A stretch of DNA of 64,000 nucleotides from Patiria pectinifera (Eukaryota; Echinodermata; Asteroidea; Valvatida; Asterinidae), in contig CM057142.1 of the NCBI GenBank assembly GCA_029964075.1, positions 27,840,392-27,904,391 on the forward strand. The letters are read 5' to 3'. The notes beneath the pieces are model-generated. The model saw nothing but the letters and a program-made list of their open reading frames with translations. It did no database searches and was not told the origin of the DNA. Shown piece after piece: positions 11,001 through 23,000 of the stretch. A program made the translations under genes and the position numbers. The stretch's first letter is position 1, and every line of letters starts with the position of its first letter.

Positions 11001-14000
11001 TTGTAATGCTTTTTATGGAAAGGGGACCGAGAGTAACACGACGACTTGAGCGAAATGGCGACTTATAAAAGCCGACTTAGAAATAAAAAATTCAATGAAA
11101 CTGCATTAGGGACAATCGGGACTTTAGTCAGACGGCCGACTTGAGCGATTTGACGAGTTGTACGATGTCGGTTTAGCCGGAGTTTACTGTACTACAGGTT
11201 TCTACTCAGTAGTATCTTGTAGCTATAGGTGAGGTTAGGGTTTTAAAGGGACACTGCGTCCTGGAAAGCACCCAATTGGGCTACAAAACGCATTTTGAAC
11301 CAAATGATGTTAATCGGAAAGAACATTCAAAAGTCAGATGTAAACATCCACACAACCATCCTTTAAAAACTTGGCGTTTTTGTGTTATTTCGTGCGAGAA
11401 CAAATTTTGGGTTCCACTTCTGCGACCCCAACAGGTCGGGCTGTGCGTGCTAGTTGTGATTTCAGCCGTAAAGTATTCACCTTTTGCGGACGTGTTAAGA
11501 AACCACATTTGTGCATTGGTGCTGTGTGTAATTTATGTGACACACACAACGTGTATCGTACATTGAATGAAAACGACAGGAAAAACATATGCTTACTTCG
11601 TCGTGTCCGATGTAAACAATCGTTTTTTCCCCCCGTCTTTTCTCAGGAACGGTAAGACATTAGGTTGGATTACTTTTAACCAGATGTTTGAAATAGGATA
11701 AGTAAACAATTCAACACATGAAATGTTCGGGGATTTAAGTACGCAGTGCCCCTTTAAAAAGTTGAACAAAGACACTGACTGGAGCAGGGTCTGAACCTGC
11801 GACCTCCGAAATACAGTATCGGTGCTCTACCAACTAAGCTATCCAGACCTATGTTGGTGGTTCACCAATTTGTCAATTCTTTTGTTCTTTGAATAAAGAC
11901 ATTGAACAAAGACATTGACAAAATGGGGAACCACCAACATAGGGCTGGATAGCTCAGTTGGAAGAGCACCGATACGGTATTCCGGAGGTTGCAGGTTCAA
12001 ACACAGCTCTCGTCAATTTCTGTGTTCAACACATGTCAACTCTGATCCTTTCTTGTTCTGGTTATGCCACGTCAAAAACTTGTTGCATTTGAGCTAATTA
12101 TGAACCAGCACGTTTGATTTGATGGAGAATAGTTTGTTTTGTGAGTTATTGTGGATCGTTAGTTTTCTCTGCTGTCATTTCTGCTGGCAATACTTACCGG
12201 CAAACTTGCTGGAGTAGGGGTTCTCCCGAAACGCATTCTTCTGTGAGTTTGACGCACGGAAAATGTAGTAGCCAATTACTGTGCAAAGAAGAAGTTGAGT
12301 GGAAATTAATTGCTGAACAAATGTGATGACATTTGCTTATTACGTATGGTTACTGTAGCATGTTGTGTCCTTGGGCAAGCCACTTCACCCCACTTGCCTC
12401 TCTCCACCCGGGAGTAAAAATGGGTACCGGCATTAGCTGGGAGTCACCTGTGATGGACCGGCATCCCATCTAGGGGGAATAGAAATATGGTCAATCGTTT
12501 CATGCCACTGAAACCGGAGATAAACGCCGGCCCGATGGGCCACACTGTCTTGTGACAGACTTTACGTTTTTTGTTTTGTTTTTTTACTTTACTGTAGAAG
12601 TGCCCTGTTGTAAATACAGATGATTTGTTAGTAGAAAAGGGGCGCATTTGCTCACAAAGCAGACTATCTAGCTCAGAAAATTCACGTGCTAAGCATAAGT
12701 TAGCTGAGAACCAGTCACACATAGTACACAATACATCATGTTTTGGCTGGTAACCCTTTTTTAAGCTGCGGGATAGTAGCTCAAGGAATCGTGTCTCTCC
12801 GTTAGTCTGTTAGTTAGTAACAAACGTTGACATTGTCTATTGCTCCTACGTATTTTGACCGATTTCAACCAAACTTTCTCAAAAGTATCAGTAGCCCAGC
12901 CCCAACATGTCACATGACCAAACTGGGGTCAAAGGTCATCATGGGGTAACTTGGGTTAAAAACCTGATATTGTTTTACTCAAAACACTACTCCTTCCAGA
13001 AATATCGTGGCACAATCACATGACTCATTGCATATGAACAAGAATTTGTTGGCCCACAGCTTCCAATATATTTCCGATCAAGCTTGTTATGCTTAGCAAG
13101 CATTTCTTTGCTCAACAAACTTTCAGGTTTAGTGGCTCCTTGAAATGGGACTGAGATACTTACGTCCAAGGATGAGAACGGGTATCAGACAGTAGTTGGG
13201 CATTGTGCTGCGGCTTGGGCTGTCGGCCAGGTAGCGGGCTTGCAGCGTGTAGGTGAAGGGAACCCAGACCAGGTCACCAAAGACCAGCATGAAACCGAAG
13301 CCATCGTGGATGATGTCCATGGTGCTCAAGATGGCATGCTGTGTGTAAACACAATTCTTTTTTAATCGACGCATAAACAGAACTAACTTTACACGTAGTC
13401 ATAATTTAATGTGTAAAGATTAACCCTAACCCTCCGGGTTTTTTTGGCTAGAAACCCTGCTGAACGCCGCAACATGCGACACTTGTCAAAATGACAAGCC
13501 TGCCCAGTTGTAGCAAGATCCATCAGCACACAAATCTCAAGGCCAAACTGCCTCAGAGTCTGTGGTCACCGAACGCAGCAGGATACAACTGTGGCATTGT
13601 TCAATGGGACTAGCTCCCATTGTTTCGGAATTGGCCGTTTAATGCACTGGTGTTGATGGCTCAGTGCAGCAAGGCCCCACTGACTTTTTACACCTGTTGC
13701 ATCTGGTAGGGTTAGGGTTAAAAGTCAATTACACATTGAAAAATAATGTTTCTATTCTCAAGCAAAAGCAAAAAGTCACTTGACAGACAAGGCAAATTAG
13801 TGTCGACATTCAAAAGACAAGTTAAGGCTCACCTAAAACTAAACAGATTATCAGCATGCAATTTCTAACGAATCCATTTAAAGTTGAAAATATTATGGAC
13901 AGACCAGGAACCGGCCTACTTCCTTCTTGTTAGAGAAAAATTATTCTTGCTTTACTGATCATTCACTTGATGATTGCACAATGAACAAGTAAATGAAATG

Positions 14001-17000
14001 AACAAGTAAATAAAATGAACAAGTTAACAAAATGAACAAGTTAATAAAATGAACAGTGCATACATCTTGCTAATTTTTTTTTAGCACAGAAAGCGTTGTT
14101 GAGCAGAAACAGGTTGCTGGCCAATACACCACATGTGTAAATTGTGACTGCTTCCTAGTCCTACACGTAGGTGATCTGTACTTAGCACGAATATTTGCTT
14201 GCTTAGTAGCTTCTATGAAAAATCTGGTCCAGCTTCATTGTAACCGCAGAGAGTTCTTCACCAAAACGAAAGCTGGATACATTTAGGAACACACTTTTTT
14301 TGCAGTTGACCCAAGTGACTGACCTCATAGAGCAAGGAGTCGGCGACGTAGAGGAGCTGGAAGAAGGTGAGCAGGAGGAGGGGCCAGGGAGGATTCTCCG
14401 GGAAGTCTGTCCAGACCTTGACCACAAAGGCTAGATCCAGCAGCACCTGAGGATCACACAAGCAAAGGGGTAGCAGTAAGAAAATAGTACTATAATCAAC
14501 CATAGGGTTGCAGACCAGTAAATAAACTTCCATAGACCCCAATGGTAAATGCTCCCACTTCAGAAATTCGGGAAAAATACTCACACAACTCTCCAAGGTG
14601 TTCGAGACACACATCAAATTAAAGCTTATTTCATCATCTTTCATTTTCTTTTCAATTATCAGGGGGTCAACTAATGACATTTAGGAGAAATTTCCATCTG
14701 AAGATGATCACCCCTGAATATAGTCCTGAAGCCCATCGCCATTTTGAAAAACGATGCCTACACTCCATTGCAAAATAGAGCGCTTTTAGGGCCCCAATTT
14801 CATCCAAATTGAACGGAACTACAAGCTCACAGTCCTGTGCACGGCTTCCACCCATATTTTTTTACAAACCCTCAAGTTCATGGCCCACAGCATGCTCAAA
14901 TACTGAAGATTTTGAGGGCATGCAAATCGTGATTTGGCCGGCGTAGGCAATTTCGGACCGATTTACTGGTCTGCAACCATAGAGGGACCTGGTGAGTTAG
15001 TACTTTAATTGGTCATAGGTCCACGACTCATGGTGTATCTGTTCTGTTTTGTATCAGAAGGCTTGAAGACTGCCCTTAGTTTTCCTTCGAAATTAGGATT
15101 TTGTTTTAGTATGGGCTCTGCGCACAGTACCCCTTCAACGGCCAGAAAAGGAGAGTTGGAGGAGACCTAGACTGCTTCCACGTTCATCCACCGGTATTTC
15201 AAATGATGCAAAGTTATTGGAGGCGGGGATTAGTCTCAGAGACCATCGCAAGTTACATTCGAATGTATTCACGAGCCGATGACGCCTGACGCTCAAGCGA
15301 AGACCCTGTGGCTATATAGCTTTGGCACATTCAGGAAGTCGTGCACATGAACCAGTAAAGTACTGTACACACACGCTGTGTGTCCCAGTCCTTCTGATTT
15401 GAGGCGTGCGATCACACCCCCACGCCATAGCACGCCTAAAAACTTCCCGAGAAGTGTGAATAATTGCACGCCTGAATTTCCCTAGACCACAGAATCACAC
15501 ACCTAGAAAACCACACACCTAGAAAAACCACACGCCTGCAAAAATCCAGGTGTGCCTTTTTCCACACGCCTGTGATTTTCAAATCATCAGGATTGGTGTC
15601 CTGTCCACAGAACTCTCAAAAGTGGTAAAAATGCGCCCTCTTCTGTTAACGCACGGAGCCCATTATGGGCGTAAGGTTGGTGCAGTGGTTCTTTTTCCTT
15701 GCCTTCCGTCGCTGTGGCCCGGGTTCGAATCCTGACTCGGCCCACATGTGGATTGGGTTTCCAGTCCCTACCTGATTCCGTGGGTTTTTCCCCAGAATAT
15801 TCTTCTGGGGTTTTCCTCCCACCTCTAAAACTGTAATTTCTTCCCACTGTCTTCTCTATACGGGTTTCTTGTGGCTTGCAAGCTACAGTGCCTAGGGCGC
15901 TTTTGAGGTTTTGGTTTCATTACCAGAAAAAAAAATACTAAAAAAAAAAATAATATCGCAACAGCACAGCTTCATCCTGAGCATTCCTTCTTACTAGCTA
16001 TTGCACTAATGGTTTATAACATGAATAATGGTTTATAACCAGAATAATTCAAGAAATTAGGGTGAAAATTTAGTTTCAGCGATCTGAAGAGTCGGGAAAC
16101 CCTCAAGTGTTTCCGTACTGTTGCTGGATTTACCTACAAGTATAAATGCTTTTGCTTTGCTGACACTGTGCATTGTTGGAATGGAATAAGGGCCAAGTTA
16201 CACTAGGCATTTTTCACAAGACGCCTGAAGTAAACTAAACGATCTGAAAGTGGATTTACCCAACCGATGAGTCCAGGGCGGAGTTCACAGAAGAATTTGA
16301 AGTCAAAGCTTCCAATGCGAGGATTGAGCTCATGACCCATGAAGAAATCATAGACCACATTGCCTGAGGAAATGATGGAAAGACACATGACATGAATTGA
16401 AAGAAACCATAAAGACATTGATGATATCGATCTGTTACTTTATGGTTGGAGACCAGTAAATAAACTGCCATAGACCCCTGTGCTAAATAGGGGGACTTCC
16501 GAAATCAAGGACAAATACTCACAACTCTCCAAGGTGTTTGAGACACACTTCAAATTAAAGCTCATTTCATCATTTTTAATTTTACTTGCGCCACAATTTA
16601 TTGCCTGAAAAAGTTGCGCAGCATTTCACGCTATGCAACATTGCAGGAAAGTTTCATAATGTGTAAGTTCCCAACTTGCGTAACACATTATGGCGTAACT
16701 TGCACAAGCATTTTAGGTGGCGTAGGTTGCAATGTAGCGACTGAAAATGACCTATTTTACGAGAAAATCGTGATCATCATGGAACCTGTCATTGCACAAC
16801 TTATCAAGGTTGATACAAGACACTCACAGCTTGGTAAAATGAATTGCAATTTTACCTGTGACCGAATTCTCTAGAGTCGCCGCATGTTTCCAATGTCGGA
16901 CAGGACAACTCTATTTTAAAAATGGCAGGTGGAGGTCATTCAACGACTATTTCGTGACCAAATAAAATCATACACAAACAGCAGTCGTAATCGCTGTTTT

Positions 17001-20000
17001 CCTCGTTTAAGATGTTTAGATTATTTAAAACGTTGCGCAGCAATGCCAAGTTTTGTGAAATCAATTGTAAGTTTATTGTGCAATTGGGTAACAAATTTAT
17101 TGCATAAGTCTTACACATGGCTTAAGTCAAGCTCTGTTTCGTGAAATCAGCTGCGGATGCCAAAGAAGTGACTTACCGGAGTTTCCGCTGGGTGCCAAGG
17201 CGTGCCCCGATGCCTTCCTGGCCTTGATGTACAGGAACACGCTCAGCAGCAGGGAGAAGATCATAGCTGCCGTCAAGAGAGGCAGGAACTTGTCGTAGAC
17301 CATGGTGACTGGGTACTTCTTGTAGACCAGACCGCCGAAGAGGATCAGGCTCACGATGAAAGCAAAAAAACCTGGCAGGGGCAGACGAGAACAGAAGGAA
17401 GGATTAACTTAAAGGCATATAGGATCATTTGCATTTACTCCAGCAAATTATTATCAGAAAGCTTTATTTTAAGGTCGTACTGGAACTAAATCCCCCCTCC
17501 CTTGAAAATGATTCCATCTGGCATCTTTTCATTTAGAAGAAATCTAGAAATGTGAATTTATGTTAATAACGTGATCAAAATTTAGGACCTGGATGCTTCT
17601 ATGTCAAAATTTGAAGCTTATTTTATTTTGATCTGCTTCTCCTTTTCGGTAGATTTTTTTCGGCGCCCATGTCTAAACATCTCATTCTGGGAGCTCGTAA
17701 CGTACCGAATGCTTACAAATCAGCAATTTAGCTTCAGTATTTTATTCTAATTGAGGAAACACAGATATACTGATATACAATCCACTTTTCCCTACATCCA
17801 CAGCTTTGGTTATACATCAGATATACTGATATACAATCCACTTTTCCCTACGTCCACAGCTTCGGTTATACATCAGATATACTAATATACAATCCACTTT
17901 TCCCTACGTCCACAGCTTTGGTTATACATCAGATATACTGATATACAATCCACTTTTCCCTACGTCCACAGCTTTGGTTATACATCAGATATACTGATAT
18001 ACAATCCACTTTTCCCTACATCCACAGCTTTGGTTATACATCAGATATACTGATATACAATCCACTTTTCCCTACGTCCGCAGCTTTGGTTATACATCAG
18101 ATATACTGATATACAATCCACTTTTCCCTACATCCACAGCTTTGGTTATACATCAGATATACTGATATACAATCCACTTTTCCCTACATCCACAGCTTTG
18201 GTTATACATCAGATATACTGATATACAATCCACTTTTCCCTACATCCACAGCATTGAAGGCTGCATTATTTGTTAGTACTTGCCATTCAACCTGTACTCC
18301 AGCCTCTGTCCAGTGCGAAGTGGCAGGCCTTTCACAACCTGTATCCAATAACAAAATATAAGATAAATCTCTAATGTTTAATATATAGCATTGAGGACAG
18401 AGAGTTAAATCATGGTCAGGTATTGGACATTTAGAAACTACTTCATTTGTCGAAACAAATTTGAAAGTGCCTTCTGAGTGCATGCGACAGGCCAAAATTG
18501 ATTGTGCTAGGTTGTTTTACCCGAGCAGTTTTTGCGTTTAATTTCACCACGGATTCTCTACACAAGGATAAACAACTCAGGCCAAAAAAATAATAGATCT
18601 GCTTCCGGTTTCCCTACCTACCCTAATCGACAGCCCCTACCCTTTTTTATGGGAAAAATGAGAAAAAACAACATCAATTTCTACCTTTTACCCTTGATTA
18701 CATGCAGACACCTCCATATGATCGACACACAAACAAATTTGCAAAAACAAAAAGAATTCCCTACCTACCTACCCTATTTTCGCATGCCATGTAATCGGAA
18801 GCAGAACTATCTATTTTTTTGGGCCTCATCTGAGCTTGTGTACAAAATGCACGGAATGGATTGTCCACTTGCGCTATATGCCGCGTCCGCGCATAGAACA
18901 ACACATAGAACATGTAGAACAATGCGTGTCCGCCATGATCGCCGACAGCTGGCATCCTGACAGAAATTTGACCACTGAAAAAATGCAGTGTCACGCCGAG
19001 TCTCGCGCACACACCACACGCAAGTGCCATATCACGCATCTAACCAGAAATTAGAAGTTGTTTATCATTGGATCTGTGATTTCAACCTCTGGGAAAATGA
19101 CACTTACTGAGCCAACAGGCAGCATGAAGAGGAAGACCTGAAGCACCATCCAGCCCAGGAAGATGAGGTAGGCATCACAGTCGTAGTAGTCCCGCCAGTC
19201 GTGGGTGCAGGCCGGCAAGAGCTGCAGCTTGCACAGGGTCTTGCTGCAGGTGAAGTACAGGTAGTAGATGAACAGCGGCAGGCTGACCATGATGAAGAAC
19301 GCACCTGTTGCGACAGGAAGAGAGACGAATACCAGAGATAAACATTCCATGCTCTCGAAAGATTTTGTCTTCATACAAATTGTATGAAGTGCCATATAAT
19401 TTGAAATTGGCAAAAGATGTGAACTTGCTTTCAACGATGCGAGTCTTTGCCTACGTTGTGCTTTACACAAATATTACAGGTGACGTTATAAAATGTTAGA
19501 GCGCCATCTAGCAGCATGTTGAAAAAATGTCAAAATGCATTTTGAGTTGATGTGTGTGGCGAAGTTTACGATAATCGCTTCAAACATAATAGCCAACACT
19601 GGGTGGTTGTTCCTACACCCTGTAGTTATTATTAATCGTTTCTGGAAACGAAACTGAGGATTCCTCAAAAGTGCCCTAGGCACTGTAGCTCGCACACCTG
19701 AAGAAACCCGTGGAATGAAGACAGAGAGAATAAGTTACAGTTTTAGACTAGGTTTACACTATGTTCCCGGCGGTCACGGCAGCCCCGTTTACCCGAAACG
19801 TAGTGCGCCGTGGGATTTTGGCATTTTTTTTCTCCGTAGTCAAGTTTTGTTAGGTCCTGCTAAGTTTTCTCACGGTCTATCACGGTATCTGTGATGGGCC
19901 GTGGGGGGAAAGGGGCTGCTGAGTCCCGGAGGCTCAAAGGTGCACTACGGTTCGGCCCGTGGTCTACCACGGATGCCAGTACGTTCCCTCCCGGCCTGTC

Positions 20001-23000
20001 ACGTTCTGATGGGGTCCCTCTGGGGTCCCTCACGTTCCTCATGTTCTAATCAAAGTCTGACACGTTTTTCGCGTTCTGTCAAGGCTTTTTACCGATGAAA
20101 TGTGTACGCCGGGCAGCTTCGGAGCAAGTTTGTGCCCACGGTATGAAAAGAAGGTCTCCCAAGCAATAGCAATCATTGTATGCTTTTATACTCCCTCCCA
20201 GACCGCGCTCGCCGTATCAGACCGTAGTAGAACGCAACTCGCCGCATCGCACCGGGCCTGTAAACCGTCACACATCTGGACGCGCCGTGATTGAACGCGA
20301 CGAAACGGCTACCGTACACCCTAGCTTGCCGTGAGAAACGAAGCAAAACGCGACAAAACGTGCAGCAACCGTGACAAAACGCCCGCTAAACGCGGCAGAA
20401 CGTGACAAAACTTGAAAGGACCGTGAGATGCCGGGGAATGCACATGCTTCCCGTCCCACTACGGACAGTCTCCAAGTTTTGTTACGGCCTATCACGTACT
20501 CTCAGGTTTTGTTGTGTTCACCCCGTTTTACTACGGCCTACTACTAGGTTTCTCATAGGCACCGTGACTGCCGCGGCAAATTTTTTGACAGTTTAAAAAT
20601 CTGGCCCAGCATCCACGGCCATCACGGACTGTCACGTTTGCCCATCCCGTCCCCTGGCGTTGTCTCATGTCCATACCGTTTTGTCCACGGTGGCCAGAAA
20701 CGTGATTGCCGTGCCGCTGGGAACATAGTGTAAACCTAGCCTTAGAGGTGGGAGGAAAAGCCCAGAAGAATATTCTGGGGAAAACCCACGGAATCAGGCA
20801 GGGACTGAAACCCAATCCACATATTGGCCTGGGCGGGATTCGAACCGTTCTGTTTTTAACAGTTCTGTTTTCAGCTGTTTTCAACAGTTAAGAATTCCCA
20901 GCCTGCATAAAGCTGGATTGACTGTCTGGGACTATTTAAGTATTAAACTTGATACAGCTTTGCTCGGACTCCGGGTGAGTGATGTTTGACTAGTCAAAGT
21001 ACTTGCTTGACATATGATCTGACTGCTGGTGATCAGCCTTTAGCTAATAAAAGTACAGCAGGGGCTTACGTATTCAATTAAAACAGTGTTATTGGCATAC
21101 CAATTGGTCCTCCAAATTCATAGCTGTTAGTCTTAGGGACTCTGCCTGTCTTGACCTCCACCATGGGCTCCAGTATTTGCTGGCCTGATTTGGTGGATGA
21201 CCGCGTTGTGTAGGCGTGCACTTCAGTCGTACTCTGAGGAATCACAGAAAAAGTTGACTCTTTGTTTTACAGAAGCTGGGGAATTTTATCAAAATGACTG
21301 CATGATAGCAAAATGATATAGGCACTGATTGAGAAGGTGAACCAATCAAATCAAGGAGCATCAAGGAGCAAGTTCCAGCGAGGACTACATGTATGGGTGT
21401 CTTTGGTTCAACAGTCCTCCTGATTTGAAAATCACAGGCGTGTGGAAAAAGGCACATCTGGATTTTTCTAGGTGTGTGTTTTTTCTAGGTGTGTGGTTTT
21501 CTAGGTGTGTGATCTGTGGTCCAGGGAAATTCAGGCGTGCAATTATTCACACTTCTCGGGAAGCTTTTTGGGGTGCGATGGTGTGGGGGTGTGATCGTAT
21601 GCCTAAAATCAGAAGGACTGGTTCAACTAACTTCACTTGTACATGATGGTTAGACTACTCTAGACCTAACACTCAAGGGTTCATTTACTTTATGCAGAAT
21701 CTTGTTGAACTCAGCATGGTTATACGCTAATCGACTATTTGGAACCAGAGTCCAAGGTACAGTTGCATCCCTGTAACCAATAACTGAGCACATGGGAGCT
21801 GGGACCACGAATGTTTGTGATGACGTTTCGACCGACGTTTGACTGGAACACAAATCAACGACTAGTTCTAACTTGCTCGAGATCTACCACAACTACATAA
21901 AATTATGGTGAGCAAGTTGTACAACCTGGTATTCATCAAAATACTGTAAAACCAGGTGCTGGAGTTTGAAAATTTGGGGGTAGTTAGGCACTGATATATC
22001 TATGGGTTAAGATGGGGCCATGTGCCTAGGGTTAAGGTAGTTAAATTTGAAGTTAGGGTTTAAGGTAGTCAGGGTTAATGTATTTGGGTTGATATAGAGT
22101 AAAGATGGCTAGGGTAAAGTTAAGATTAACATGGTTAGGGTTTAAGTAGTTAGAATTTACCCCGTGTGAAAAAAACATATTAAAATTGGAGGATTCAGGA
22201 CTGTTAAGGTAAAGTTAGGTTTAAGGTTGAACCCTAACTCCTTGGGCTCTTTTACTAGAAAGTATCCTGAATCCGCCAAAATCCATCAATTTTGCCACGC
22301 AGACAAATGTTGGTGGCCAGTGAGTCCATTAGAATCCACCAGCTAGGCGGGAGTAAATCTGTTGAGATCCTTAATCCACCAAAGTCCCCCAACAGCTCAA
22401 TATAGAGGTATCCGGAATCCATCAAAATCCTGCAGTTCTGCTAGGGTTACTATCCTGAATCCATCAAAATCCCATAGTTTGTGCAATATGGAGGTATCCT
22501 GAATCCGCCAAAATCCCCCCAAATACATGTAGGGGTGTGGATTTTGATGGATTCAGGTACGTTAGGGTTAATATGGTTACGGTTACCATGGTTAATGAAT
22601 GGTGGATAAACTGGCTAGCTTTAAGGCAATTACATTATGGTAAATAAAGTCATGTTACACACAGTTAAGGTTAAGGTGGCTAAAGTTAAAGGTAGAGGGT
22701 ACAAGTAAGGTTAGGTGGCCAGGGTTATGTGCATTTGCTGGGATAAACATAGTCGGTAAAGAGGTCTGGGTTAATGCGGTGGTTAGAGTAAAGGTAGCTG
22801 GGGTTAAGGTATTTGCCAGGGTTAAGGTAGTGGGAGTTAAGGTTAATGAGAACTAACCCTGGAGGTGAGGATCCTCTTGCTAGGCGTCCTAGTGGGCGTC
22901 AGGTCTGGCTTAGGCATGCTCTTGCTCTGTGCGACCACTGTGGACGTGGAGGTGGTGGTCTTGGTGCTGGTCTGCTGCTGTTGCTGCTTCTGCTTCTGTG

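Noticed and set aside
11785..12015. tRNA genes
   Set aside because: A and B boxes are present but anticodon loops are non-canonical and the same flanks recur at 41.2 kb: SINE heads.
17763..18252. Regular repeat considered as a CRISPR array
   Set aside because: Units are directly tandem with no variable spacers, in an intron of an animal gene: a minisatellite.
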